From UBA1563 sp041667115 (GTDB lineage: Bacteria > Bacteroidota > Ignavibacteria > Ignavibacteriales > Ignavibacteriaceae): 24,592 nucleotides of DNA. The stretch is taken from NCBI GenBank assembly GCA_041667115.1, contig JBAYFO010000053.1:1-24592 (forward strand). Reading direction: 5' to 3'. This document shows, piece after piece, positions 1-7,956 of the stretch; positions within the stretch are counted from its first letter, which is position 1; each line of letters opens with the position of its first letter. The notes under the pieces are model-generated. The model was not told the DNA's origin. It was given only the letters and a program-made list of their open reading frames with translations, and ran no database searches. The position numbers and the translations under genes are program-made.

Positions 1-426
1 ACCGCCTTTAATTCTGCGAACAATTTTACCTTGAATAATTTCACCCGTATCATGAGCGCGAACAACTTTTTCCCAAATTCTGAGAAAGTCTGCGCGTCTT
101 TTGCTGAGAACAAGATTTCCTTCCTGATCTTCAACGCTTTCAAGTACAACTTCTATTTCTGCACCAACTCTGGGTGGTTCATCAACAGAGAATTCATCTT
201 TAGGAATTTGCCCTTCAGATTTGAATCCGACATCTATAATTACTGTATCTTGTTGAATTCTAACAATAGTCCCTTTGATGATCTCGCCTTCTTTTACATC
301 GCGAAATGAATCGCCATATAATTTAGAAAGTGCAGAGAATTCTTCTTGCGAATATTCATCTTCATAGAAGAATTTCTTCGCACTGTTGAATTCATCAAGG
401 GTTGATTTTTTTTTCTTTTCGGACAT
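1..426 (-). CDS. rpsA: 30S ribosomal protein S1, 5' part (N-terminal 142 residues)
   Basis: This is the beginning of ribosomal protein S1, the multi-domain RNA-binding protein that helps the 30S subunit bind mRNA; the rest lies beyond the left edge. Reading the reverse strand from the ATG at 426-424 gives an open frame of 142 codons with no stop. A lysine-rich leader (MSEKKKKS) and an acidic stretch precede a first S1 domain from about residue 47 (GEIIKGTIVRI, then DVGFKSEGQIP). A second S1 domain starts near residue 128 (GEIIQGKIVRRIKGG). A strong GGAGG ribosome binding site sits 4-5 bases before the ATG. The gene follows cmk and ispH in the same direction, a gene order seen in many bacteria. 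A hairpin with a T-rich tail lies between ispH and rpsA, so rpsA may also have its own transcript. Identity is firm from the domain sequence and the neighbours. Confidence 0.95.
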   Translation of the reverse strand, partial: MSEKKKKSTLDEFNSAKKFFYEDEYSQEEFSALSKLYGDSFRDVKEGEIIKGTIVRIQQDTVIIDVGFKSEGQIPKDEFSVDEPPRVGAEIEVVLESVEDQEGNLVLSKRRADFLRIWEKVVRAHDTGEIIQGKIVRRIKGG

Positions 427-479
427 TGAGCCTCCAAAAAAATAATTATCTGTTCTTACTTTCCAAGCCATCAAATGAA

Positions 480-507
480 AATAAAAACAGTCCGCCAGAG
501 GCGGATT
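480..507 (-). terminator. Hairpin and T-rich tail after ispH
   Basis: On the minus strand, 13 bases after the ispH stop, TCCGCC and GGCGGA pair around a three-base loop (491-505 on the plus strand). One A-T and one G-T pair extend the stem to about 8 bp. A T-rich run (GTTTTTATTTT) follows directly. This looks like an intrinsic terminator or attenuator between ispH and rpsA. The same GC-rich core is also a plausible dispersed short palindrome, so termination strength is uncertain. Confidence 0.6.
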
Positions 508-519
508 AATTTGACATTA

Positions 520-1434
520 TTAATTAACGATGGCTTCTAAACTTTTTATTTTTTCAAAATGATCTTCAATAACTTTTTTCAATTCTTCCATCACCCATTG
601 CGGGGTTGATGTTGCACCGGTTATCCCAACAGTTTCAGCGCCGGTAAACCAGGAAAAATCCAATTCTTCTTTCGATTCCACAAAAAATGTTTTGGCATTT
701 TCTTCTTTAGCGTTTGCAAAGAGAACTTTGCCATTACTACTTTTTTTCCCGGCAGTAAAGATAACTACATCATTTGAACCGGCAAACTCACGAAGCTTCT
801 TTTCTCGCCCGGAAACTTGCCCGCAAATGGTATCTTTTGCGTGAAATTCAACAGCTTCGTCCTCAATTGTTCCGATTATAAGTTCTTTTACTTTTTCTTT
901 TAAAGCAGAAGCAATTAAAGAAAACGTCTCTTTATCCATCGTGGTTTGTGAGAATAAAACAGTCGGTTTGGAAAAATTAACTTTTTCAAGCGCTTCAGAT
1001 AAACTTAAAATAACAATGGCAGAATCTCTCGTAACTCCGCGTAAGCCGATAACTTCTGCATGATCTTTCTTTCCAAAGATCACTACCTGATAATTTTTAT
1101 CAACGAACTTCTTTACTCTTTCTTGAACCTTTGTAACAACCGGACAGGTAGCGTCTACCAGTTCAATTCCAAAAGCAACCGCTTTTTTATACGTTGAAGG
1201 CGGTTCACCATGCGCGCGGATTAAAACTTTGCTGCCGCGCGGAATTTTTTCAAAATCATCAACTGTTATCGTCTCTAAACCAAGTTTTGCTAAACGGTTT
1301 ACTTCCGCCGTATTGTGAATAACATCTCCCAGAGAATACAATTTGGAAGAAATCTTCAATTCTTTTTCGGCAAAATCAATCGCTCGAACTACACCCCAGC
1401 AAAATCCGGCAAATTTATCTATATTAACGATCAT
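520..1434 (-). CDS. ispH: 4-hydroxy-3-methylbut-2-enyl diphosphate reductase (IspH/LytB)
   Basis: IspH catalyses the last step of the MEP isoprenoid pathway, reducing HMBPP to IPP and DMAPP with a [4Fe-4S] cluster in the cytoplasm. From the ATG at 1434 the protein has 304 residues. It carries the three cluster cysteines at C12 (GFCWGV), C97 (DATCPVV) and C204 (TICGQV). It also has the substrate-binding H40, H75 (RAHGEP), H125 and E127 (DHAEVIG), T164/T165, the SSN motif at 232-234 and S276 (ATSTP). These positions are close to the E. coli numbering. An upstream in-frame GTG at 1443 would add three residues, but it lies inside the AGGTG ribosome binding site, which is 6 bases from the ATG, so the ATG is preferred. 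The gene follows cmk by 25 bases and is probably cotranscribed with it. A terminator-like hairpin follows. Confidence 0.95.
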   Translation of the reverse strand: MIVNIDKFAGFCWGVVRAIDFAEKELKISSKLYSLGDVIHNTAEVNRLAKLGLETITVDDFEKIPRGSKVLIRAHGEPPSTYKKAVAFGIELVDATCPVVTKVQERVKKFVDKNYQVVIFGKKDHAEVIGLRGVTRDSAIVILSLSEALEKVNFSKPTVLFSQTTMDKETFSLIASALKEKVKELIIGTIEDEAVEFHAKDTICGQVSGREKKLREFAGSNDVVIFTAGKKSSNGKVLFANAKEENAKTFFVESKEELDFSWFTGAETVGITGATSTPQWVMEELKKVIEDHFEKIKSLEAIVN

Positions 1435-1459
1435 TCCATTCACCTAATCCAAAAACCAT

Positions 1460-2149
1460 TTATAGGGTCAATCCTTTTTCTTCCACAACTTTACATATTT
1501 CTTCATAAATAAAATCCACTTGCTCTTCAATTGAAAGAGAGGATGTATCAACAACAATCGCATCTTTTGCTTTTATTAAGGGACTTTCTTTCCTGGTTGA
1601 GTCTATTTTATCGCGATTCAGTAAATTCTCTTTAACAATATTTTCGGGAATAAGATTCCCTTTTTCCTTCATTTCCTTTGTTCGTCTTTTCGTCCTCTCA
1701 TCAATAGTAGCAGTTAGAAAAAATTTTACATCTGCGTTTGGAAAAACGACAGTTCCGATATCCCGTCCTTCCATTACTATTCCCCCTAAAGCGCCAATCT
1801 TTTTTTGTTTTTCGACTAAAATCTGGCGAATCTGTTTAATTTTGCTTATGTCGCTTACTTTGCTGTTAACTTCCAAACTCCGAATTTCTTCTGAAAGATC
1901 AACTTTATCGGCATACACTTTTGAAACACCATCGATATAAGTTAATTCAATGTCGGTATGTTTAAGCAGTTCAACAATTTCAGGTTCATTATCTGCGATA
2001 TTATGTTTTAAAGCAAGGAAAGTAACTGCCCGGTACATAGCACCGGTATCCAAATAAAGGTACTTAAGCTTATTTGCCAAAAGTTTTGCAGTGGTGCTTT
2101 TTCCCGAACCGGCTGGTCCATCGATAGCGACAATTAATTTTTTAGACAT
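1460..2149 (-). CDS. cmk: Cytidylate kinase
   Basis: Cmk phosphorylates CMP and dCMP with ATP in pyrimidine nucleotide metabolism. The 229-residue protein has the P-loop GPAGSGKST at residues 11-19, the substrate segment DTGAMYRAVTF near residue 34, and the family signature EGRDIGTVVFPNADVKFFLTA-type stretch in the middle, followed by an arginine-rich lid (ERTKRRTKEM). Length matches the usual 220-230 residues. The start ATG at 2149 has no strong Shine-Dalgarno sequence, unlike most genes here, so translation may depend partly on the upstream dnaX message, whose stop is 62 bases away. It lies between dnaX and ispH, all on the minus strand. Confidence 0.96.
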   Translation of the reverse strand: MSKKLIVAIDGPAGSGKSTTAKLLANKLKYLYLDTGAMYRAVTFLALKHNIADNEPEIVELLKHTDIELTYIDGVSKVYADKVDLSEEIRSLEVNSKVSDISKIKQIRQILVEKQKKIGALGGIVMEGRDIGTVVFPNADVKFFLTATIDERTKRRTKEMKEKGNLIPENIVKENLLNRDKIDSTRKESPLIKAKDAIVVDTSSLSIEEQVDFIYEEICKVVEEKGLTL

Positions 2150-2211
2150 CGTATGAAAAGTTAAGGAATTATCAAAATATTTACAATTAATCTAGGTGAA
2201 AAAGCGCCGGT

Positions 2212-3906
2212 TTAGTAAACTTCTTTGCCGCCAAGTTCAGTTTTTATAAAATTAAAGATTTTACTGTCAGGCAAATCTATTTTTTTTGATGAAACGCTCG
2301 ATTCGCCTTCCATTTTGTGCTGTTTATCTTCTAACTCGATGAAATTGAAAGTTAATTTGGTACCGAATATTTCGTTCGCCTTTTGGGTAAAATAATCCTG
2401 GTGCTGGAGGAGTACTGTTTTACCAAAATCATCTTTTAAATGAACATTCAAAATTGTCTCATTAAGGCTAACCGGAGAAATTTGTCCCATTATTTTTCCA
2501 AAAAGTAACTTTTTCTCTTTCGTTATAGCCGAAACGAATTGTTCCCAGTCCTTTTCTACAGATTCAAAATTGAAAAGAGTATTCTCTTCTTCCGAATTAA
2601 TTTTTTCAGTGGCTTTTTTTATAATCGGTTCGTTCCTGGTAGAAATGGGAGTGGCGGACGGTTCAGAAACTTTTGAGACAAGTTTGCTTTCAATTTTCTG
2701 TTTTGAAGGTTCTTCAATTGCCATCGTTTCGTTTTTTAAATGTTCGTCAGGAAAACTGGTTTGCAGTTCTGAAAATTTTCCTTCATTTACCATTCCGACT
2801 AATTGCGAAATCGTTAATGTTGATTCCAAACCGATAATGAAGCATAACGCCATTTCAATTTTTAATTTATAGTTTACAGCATAACGAAGTTCAGAAGAAG
2901 TCTTTGTTAGGAAGCTGATGATCCTGATCAAATCATTTTCTGTAAACGTATTTTGGTTTGATTTATACAGTTCTTTATAAACTTCGGCGGTTTCAATAAG
3001 AGCAGTTGTCCCGGAAATTTGCACAGTCAAAATATTCCTGAAATGCTCAATTAATCCTTCCAGAAAATCTGTAAAGCTCCATCCGTTTTGATAAATTTTT
3101 TCAGCAACGGTAAAAGCAGTTTGATAATTTTTTGATTTGATCGCATCCGAAACCAAAAAGTACAATTCATCATCAATAAAGTTGAGAATTTTTATAACCG
3201 TTTCGTATTCAACTTTTTCTCCACAAAAAGCAACTACTTGATCAAAAAAACTTTCGGCGTCACGCAAACCGCCGTCAGATTTTTTCGCGATCAACGTCAG
3301 CGTTTTATCATCGATCGATATTTTTTGATCGATAGCGATTTTGCTTAACAAAGCTTTAATTGTATTTATGTCAATTCTTCTAAAATCATATCGCTGGCAG
3401 CGGGAAATAATAGTGATCGGTACGCGGTGTATATCTGTGGTTGCAAAAATAAAAATAGTATGAGAAGGTGGTTCTTCCAGCGTTTTCAACAGAGCGTTGA
3501 ATGATTCCTTTGTAAGCATGTGAACTTCATCTATCACATAAACTTTATACTTCCCTTTTGTCGGAGAATATTTAACAGAATCGCGGAGTGTGCGAATGTC
3601 ATCTATTCCACGGTTCGAAGCCGCATCAATTTCAATTATATCCATCGATTGTGTTGACTGAATGGATCTGCACATCTCACATTCGTTGCAAGGTTCGGCG
3701 TTTTTCGGGTTTTCACAATTTAAAGCTTTGGCAAGAATACGTGCAGTCGTCGTTTTTCCAACTCCCCGCGGACCTGTGAATAAAAAAGCATGCGCAACCC
3801 GTCCGCTCTTTATTCCGTTCTTCAACGTGTTGGTGATATGCTCTTGCCCAACAACATCATCAAAAAGTTGCGGGCGGTATTTTCTTGCTGTTACAACAAA
3901 TGACAT
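2212..3906 (-). CDS. dnaX: DNA polymerase III subunit tau (and possibly gamma)
   Basis: DnaX is the AAA+ motor of the replicative clamp loader. The 564-residue protein starts with the typical VTARKYRPQLFDDVVGQEH. Walker A is GPRGVGKT (45-52), the zinc ligands are C64, C73, C76 and C79, Walker B is VYVIDEVH (123-129), sensor 1 lies in FATTDIHRVP, and the SRC arginine finger is R169. Domain III follows to about residue 360. A low-complexity linker (about 370-440) leads to a C-terminal tau region that would contact polymerase and helicase. In the linker, codons 430-431 lie in a seven-A run in the slippery A AAA AAA arrangement. A -1 shift there ends two codons later, giving a 433-residue protein. 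E. coli tau/gamma are 643/431 residues. The gene lies 29 bases after msrC, and that gap holds a heptamer repeat. Confidence 0.96.
   Translation of the reverse strand: MSFVVTARKYRPQLFDDVVGQEHITNTLKNGIKSGRVAHAFLFTGPRGVGKTTTARILAKALNCENPKNAEPCNECEMCRSIQSTQSMDIIEIDAASNRGIDDIRTLRDSVKYSPTKGKYKVYVIDEVHMLTKESFNALLKTLEEPPSHTIFIFATTDIHRVPITIISRCQRYDFRRIDINTIKALLSKIAIDQKISIDDKTLTLIAKKSDGGLRDAESFFDQVVAFCGEKVEYETVIKILNFIDDELYFLVSDAIKSKNYQTAFTVAEKIYQNGWSFTDFLEGLIEHFRNILTVQISGTTALIETAEVYKELYKSNQNTFTENDLIRIISFLTKTSSELRYAVNYKLKIEMALCFIIGLESTLTISQLVGMVNEGKFSELQTSFPDEHLKNETMAIEEPSKQKIESKLVSKVSEPSATPISTRNEPIIKKATEKINSEEENTLFNFESVEKDWEQFVSAITKEKKLLFGKIMGQISPVSLNETILNVHLKDDFGKTVLLQHQDYFTQKANEIFGTKLTFNFIELEDKQHKMEGESSVSSKKIDLPDSKIFNFIKTELGGKEVY
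2606..2620 (-). other. Candidate -1 frameshift/slippage site in dnaX with stop in the shifted frame
   Basis: Reading the minus strand, the codons are ATA AAA AAA GCC ACT GAA, so seven A residues (plus-strand T run 2614-2620) form the slippery pattern A AAA AAA. Slipping back one base gives AGC CAC TGA, adding Ser-His and then a stop at 2608-2606. An AGGA lies 13 bases upstream, similar in kind to the stimulatory Shine-Dalgarno-like element of E. coli dnaX. Downstream, AAGAG and CTCTT could form only a weak stem. Transcript slippage with one extra A would give the same product. Function is inferred, not shown. Confidence 0.5.
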
Positions 3907-3909
3907 GTG

Positions 3910-3944
3910 AATTCCTAATTCGTAATTTTTAATTCCTAATTAAC
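3910..3944. repeat. Heptamer tandem array, AATTNNN x5, between dnaX and msrC
   Basis: Five consecutive 7-base units, each beginning AATT, fill the short gap between the dnaX start and the msrC stop. The first and fourth units are both AATTCCT. The array runs into the end of msrC, whose TAG stop (3938-3936) lies inside it. The unit length of 7 matches the other arrays in this window. Confidence 0.75.
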
Positions 3945-4430
3945 AAAGATTTTTTCTGCTAAAAACTTAGTAAGTACTTCTAAATATTTTTTATCAGTTT
4001 CATCAAACGCATTCAATTGATAGCTATCTAAGTCCAGCACTCCAATAAGTTCATTCCCTTTTAAGATTGGGACAACGATTTCAGAGTTTGAGCCATCATC
4101 GCAAGCGATATGTCCGGGGAAAGCATTCACATCACGCACGATAATTGCTTCTTTTTTCAAAGCTGAAGTACCACAAACACCTTTGCCTACCTCAATTTTT
4201 GTGCACGCAACTTTTCCTTGAAACGGTCCGAGATAAAGTTTCTCACCGTCATAAAGATAGAATCCTACCCAGCTGATTTTTTCAAACGTTTGTTTTAGTG
4301 CAGCAGTAAAATTAGAAAGATTTGAAAGCAACAGATCATCTTTTGAAAGAAGAATTTTTATCTGCGGAATTAACACTGCATATTTTTCTTCATCATTTAA
4401 AGAGAAAGCTATTTTAAACTCTTCCGCCAT
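3936..4430 (-). CDS. msrC: Free methionine-(R)-sulfoxide reductase (GAF domain, fRMsr)
   Basis: The protein is a single GAF domain of 164 residues of the YebR/fRMsr family, which reduces free methionine-R-sulfoxide in the cytoplasm using a cysteine relay. The family signature is clear: SWVGFYLYDGEKLYLGPFQG, then the cysteines C76, C86 (GKGVCGTSA) and C110 (HIACD), then SEIVVPI and GVLDLDS near the end. The cysteine spacing of 10 and 24 is the same as C84/C94/C118 in E. coli fRMsr. Its ATG directly follows the lon stop (TAA then ATG with no gap), so translation is probably coupled to lon. Coupling to a protease gene would suit a joint role in protein and amino-acid damage control, but that is inference. 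The stop codon lies in a heptamer repeat. Confidence 0.9.
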   Translation of the reverse strand: MAEEFKIAFSLNDEEKYAVLIPQIKILLSKDDLLLSNLSNFTAALKQTFEKISWVGFYLYDGEKLYLGPFQGKVACTKIEVGKGVCGTSALKKEAIIVRDVNAFPGHIACDDGSNSEIVVPILKGNELIGVLDLDSYQLNAFDETDKKYLEVLTKFLAEKIFVN

Positions 4431-6899
4431 TTATTTCTTTTCCTTTGAAATTATTTTTCCAGATTTTTGTACCTGCTTTTTTACAACTGCTGCTTTTTTC
4501 TTTACAATTGTTTTCTTAAAAACATACGGAAGCGCTTGCTCAATTTTTTCAATAGGAATAATGGTCAACCCGTCCTTCACTTTTGGCAGGATTTCTTTTA
4601 GATCTATTTCATTATCTTTAGGAATAAGCACTGTGGAAATATTACTCCGTTTTGCGGCAATAAGTTTTTCATTCAATCCGCCGATAGGTAAAACTTTTCC
4701 GCGCAATGTAATTTCGCCCGTCATTGCAACATCGGAAGAAGTTGGGTTGCCCGAAATTGCAGAAAGCATTGCCATCACCATTGTAATTCCGGCTGAAGGT
4801 CCATCCTTCGGAATAGCTCCTTCAGGTAAATGAATATGAATTTCTTTTCCTTTAAAAAACTGTTCCGGGATGCCGAGTTTTTTTGTGTTCGAACGGATAT
4901 AACTTAATCCGGCTTGAGCCGATTCTTTCATCACGTTGCCAAGCTGTCCGGTAAGCGAAAGTCTTTCCTGTCCCGGCATGATAGTAACATCAACTTCTAA
5001 AATTTCGCCGCCGACACTTGTCCAGGCTAAGCCGGTAGTGCTTCCAATGCGGTTTTCTTTTTGAACGGTTTGCCGTTTAAATCTCGGAACTCCGAGAAAC
5101 TCTTCGACTTTCTTTTCATCAATCTCAAGCGGTTTACTTTTTTTCTCTTTATGACCATTGCTTGAATTTCTCAAAACAATTTCTTTAGCGGCTTTTCTAC
5201 AAAGTGAGGCTAATTCCCTTTCAAGATTTCTTACACCCGATTCTCTTGTGTATCCCGAAATAACTTTCCTAATTGCATCGTCGCCGATCTGTACATTTTT
5301 ATCCTGAAGACCATGCGCTATTATCTGTTTTGGAAGAAGATGCCTTTTTGCAATTTCAAGTTTATCATATTCCAAATAACTCGGGAGTTCAATAATCTCC
5401 ATTCTATCTTGAAGCGGAAGGGGAATTGAATACCGAATGTTTGCCGTAGTGATAAACATTACCTGGGAAAGATCATAATCAACTTCGAGATAATGATCTT
5501 GAAATGTGTGGTTCTGTTCGGGGTCGAGAACTTCCAACATCGCTGATGAAGGATCACCTCGAAAATCATTGCTGATCTTATCAATTTCATCGAGAAGAAT
5601 TAAAGGATTTATTGTTCCAGCCCGTTTCATCGCGTGAATAATTTTTCCCGGCATCGAACCGATGTAGGTTTTTCTGTGCCCACGGATTTCTGCTTCATCA
5701 CGAACGCCGCCAAGACTAATACGGACAAATTCTCTTCCTATGGCGCGAGCGATTGATTTACCGAGAGAAGTTTTTCCAACTCCCGGAGGTCCAACAAGAC
5801 AAAGAATTTGTCCACGCATTTGCTTCACTAAATTAAGCACAGCGATATGTTCAATTATTCTTTCTTTCGGTTTTTCCAAACCAAAATGATCTTCATTTAA
5901 AATATTTTCGACGTGCTTTATGTCTAAATGATCTTCCGATTTTTTGTACCAGGGGACATCGATCAGCCAATCCAGGTAATTTCTTATTACCGTAAACTCG
6001 GGAGACATCTGCGGAATTTTTTGCAGCTTGTTCAGTTCTTCTATCGCCGTGTCATTTGCGAGTTTCGGCATTTTAGCTTTTTTGATTTTGTCGCGGAGTT
6101 TGCCGATCTCAGAATTGCTGTCATCCTCATCGCCTAATTCATCCTGAAGAATTTTAATTTGCTCCTGGATGATAAATTTTCTCTGCGTCTTCCCAATATT
6201 CTCCTGAACTTTCCCGTCAATCTCTTTTTCTATTTTTAGTATATCGATCTCTGAGTTGAGCAACTTTATCACTTCGTAAAATTGATCTTTAATTTCAGTT
6301 TGCACAAGAATTTTCTGTTTCACTTCGAGCGACTGATTAATATTTGCAGCCGCATAGAACAGCTTTCTATCGGGTTCTTCAATTGCTTCAAACGCATTGA
6401 TTGCTTCAGACGGAATATTCCGGTTTATTTTTACATATTCTTTGAACAAGCCGGACATCTGGCGGACAAGCGCTTTCATTTCGTGGTCATTTTCAATTTT
6501 CGGAATGATCACTTCAATTCTCGCTTCAAAAAAATCTTTATTACCGGTAAACTCAATTATTTTCCCTTGTAGTAAACCATCAACTAAAATTTTCATCAAT
6601 CCGTTCGGCAGTTTTAATATCTGCACGATGCGTGCTATCGTTCCTTCCTGATAAATATCTTCTTGCTGCGGATCTTCCAAGTTTGATTTTTTTTGGCTTG
6701 AAAGAAAAATAAATTTGTCCCGCTCAACCGCGGCATTAGCGGCACGGATAGACTGCTCCCTTCCAACAAGCACCGGGAAGATCATGTATGGGAAAATTAC
6801 AATATCTCTTAGCGGTAAAACCGGAAGGATCTCTGGTAAATTATCAATTAATAGATTTTCGTCTTTAGGTAAATTTTCTATTTCAACGTTCACGTTCAA
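4431..6899 (-). CDS. lon: ATP-dependent protease Lon
   Basis: Lon is the cytoplasmic AAA+ serine protease that degrades misfolded and regulatory proteins. The 822-residue protein has the N-terminal substrate-binding domain (from LPVLPLRDIVIFPYMIFPV), a coiled-coil middle part, Walker A GPPGVGKT (370-377), Walker B LILLDEIDKI, and the proteolytic domain with catalytic S702 (KDGPSAG) and K745 (GGLNEKL). The Ser-Lys spacing of 43 is the same as in E. coli Lon. The C-terminus is a lysine-rich tail of about 30 residues (KKTIVKKKAAVVKK and onwards), an extension beyond the core. The start is a TTG: an AGGAG lies 5 bases upstream of it, while the GTG two codons later would be 11 bases away. The gene heads the minus-strand operon and is divergent from suhB. 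Confidence 0.97.
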   Translation of the reverse strand: MNVNVEIENLPKDENLLIDNLPEILPVLPLRDIVIFPYMIFPVLVGREQSIRAANAAVERDKFIFLSSQKKSNLEDPQQEDIYQEGTIARIVQILKLPNGLMKILVDGLLQGKIIEFTGNKDFFEARIEVIIPKIENDHEMKALVRQMSGLFKEYVKINRNIPSEAINAFEAIEEPDRKLFYAAANINQSLEVKQKILVQTEIKDQFYEVIKLLNSEIDILKIEKEIDGKVQENIGKTQRKFIIQEQIKILQDELGDEDDSNSEIGKLRDKIKKAKMPKLANDTAIEELNKLQKIPQMSPEFTVIRNYLDWLIDVPWYKKSEDHLDIKHVENILNEDHFGLEKPKERIIEHIAVLNLVKQMRGQILCLVGPPGVGKTSLGKSIARAIGREFVRISLGGVRDEAEIRGHRKTYIGSMPGKIIHAMKRAGTINPLILLDEIDKISNDFRGDPSSAMLEVLDPEQNHTFQDHYLEVDYDLSQVMFITTANIRYSIPLPLQDRMEIIELPSYLEYDKLEIAKRHLLPKQIIAHGLQDKNVQIGDDAIRKVISGYTRESGVRNLERELASLCRKAAKEIVLRNSSNGHKEKKSKPLEIDEKKVEEFLGVPRFKRQTVQKENRIGSTTGLAWTSVGGEILEVDVTIMPGQERLSLTGQLGNVMKESAQAGLSYIRSNTKKLGIPEQFFKGKEIHIHLPEGAIPKDGPSAGITMVMAMLSAISGNPTSSDVAMTGEITLRGKVLPIGGLNEKLIAAKRSNISTVLIPKDNEIDLKEILPKVKDGLTIIPIEKIEQALPYVFKKTIVKKKAAVVKKQVQKSGKIISKEKK

Positions 6900-6966
6900 A
6901 AGTTCTCCTTTTTCTCAAATTTCGGACTGAAATATACCAAAAAATAGTGGAGAAGTAAGAATGATA

Positions 6967-7092
6967 TTTCCCCCTTTCGCCGGGGAAAGCAATGGGACAC
7001 AGATTTATTAAGATCAATTATGACTATTTATGATTTCAGAATTTTTATCTTAATTGATCTTAAAAAATCATAACTAATCTGCGTCCCATTGC
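6967..7092. repeat. Long imperfect palindrome with a GC-rich side hairpin
   Basis: The divergent lon-suhB region holds nested inverted repeats. The outer arms are GCAATGGGACACAGATT (6989-7005) and its near-exact complement (7076-7092), with one mismatch in 17. Perfect inner arms of 13 bases (TTAAGATCAATTA, 7008-7020 and 7051-7063) and 9 bases (TTATGATTT, 7028-7036 and 7065-7073) follow. Just outside the left arm, TTTCCCC and GGGGAAA (6967-6973, 6982-6988) make a perfect 7-bp hairpin. No protein is encoded. Similar 18-20 base stretches (6959-6978, 7109-7126) flank the element. It may be a MITE-like or REP-like element, or a regulatory structure. Confidence 0.75.
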
Positions 7093-7173
7093 GTTTGTAC
7101 TTCCGGATGAATGTTATTCCCCTTTCTTTATCGTAAATTGTGAAGGCATTTTTTGATATTATTTGGAGTTTTT

Positions 7174-7947
7174 ATGTTAAATGATCTAATTATGGTGGCA
7201 AAGGAAGCGGGAGAAATTATCCGCGAAGGATTTGGAAAGAACTTCTCAATTGAATTTAAAACTAACGAATCGAACTTAGTTACCGAGATTGATAAAAAAT
7301 CGGAAAAACATATCATTGATTTTATCACAAAAAAATATCCAACCCATAGTTTACTTACGGAAGAATCCGGTGAGTTTGATCATCATTCGGAGTACGTCTG
7401 GGTTATCGATCCTCTTGACGGCACTTCAAACTTTGCGCATAGTTTGCCGATCTTTTCTGTCTCAATCGGCTTGCAAAAAAACGGTATTACCATTGCGGGA
7501 GTTGTTTACGATGTTATGCGAAACGAAATCTATTCCGCCGAATTTGGCAGCGGCGCTTATTGCAACGGTGTAAAAATTTCTGTTAACCAAAACGATAATT
7601 TGCGGAGAAGTTTTTTGGTTACCGGATTTCCCTACAACATTGAAGAAAATCCCGACAATGCGATTGAAATATTTATTGAAATGATCAAACGGACGCGTGC
7701 AGTGAGACGATTAGGTTCCGCGGCAATTGATTTTTGTTACCTGGCAAAAGGTGTGTTCGACGGCTTCTGGGAAGTCCACCTTCATCCCTGGGATATTTCC
7801 GCCGGGAAACTTATTGTTGAAGAAGCCGGCGGAGTAGTAACCAATTTTAACGGAGATAAAATTGATATTTTCTCAAAACAAATTTTAGCCTCCAACGGAA
7901 AGTTGCATGAACAACTAATTGGAGTTATAAAATCCATTCAAGAATAA
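7174..7947 (+). CDS. suhB: Inositol monophosphatase family protein (SuhB-like)
   Basis: This 257-residue protein belongs to the Mg-dependent inositol monophosphatase family, which hydrolyses inositol phosphates and related sugar phosphates. The metal-binding residues are E63/E64 (LTEESGE), D79 and D82 in DPLDGTSN (79-86), and D207 in the second signature WDISAGKLIVEEAGG. Length is typical for the family. The start is the ATG at 7174, with GGAG 5 bases upstream; an in-frame TTG at 7153 lacks such a site and is ignored. The gene is divergent from lon, with a palindromic element between them, and its stop is 9 bases from the convergent stop of the T9SS gene. The exact substrate cannot be told from sequence; other family members act on fructose bisphosphate or nucleotide phosphates. 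Confidence 0.9.
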   Translation: MLNDLIMVAKEAGEIIREGFGKNFSIEFKTNESNLVTEIDKKSEKHIIDFITKKYPTHSLLTEESGEFDHHSEYVWVIDPLDGTSNFAHSLPIFSVSIGLQKNGITIAGVVYDVMRNEIYSAEFGSGAYCNGVKISVNQNDNLRRSFLVTGFPYNIEENPDNAIEIFIEMIKRTRAVRRLGSAAIDFCYLAKGVFDGFWEVHLHPWDISAGKLIVEEAGGVVTNFNGDKIDIFSKQILASNGKLHEQLIGVIKSIQE

Positions 7948-7956
7948 CTTTTAGAA

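Noticed and set aside
31..309. Plus-strand open frame of 92 codons
   Set aside because: It lies wholly over the N-terminal part of rpsA on the other strand, which has clear S1 domains and a strong ribosome binding site.
406..414. Nine-A run in codons 5-7 of rpsA as a slippage site
   Set aside because: It encodes a lysine-rich leader in an AT-rich gene, and I saw no reason, such as a meaningful shifted product, to call it programmed.
1435..1443. GTG start three codons upstream for ispH
   Set aside because: The GTG is part of the AGGTG ribosome binding site for the ATG at 1434, and the ATG start puts the first cluster cysteine at residue 12 as in E. coli.
3910..3944. CRISPR array
   Set aside because: The heptamer arrays have 7-base units in direct contact, no spacers, and no cas genes nearby.
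6930..6960. Promoter of lon with TATATTTC on the minus strand
   Set aside because: It resembles the Bacteroidota -7 box, but no matching upstream box lies at the right distance, and the region is AT-rich.
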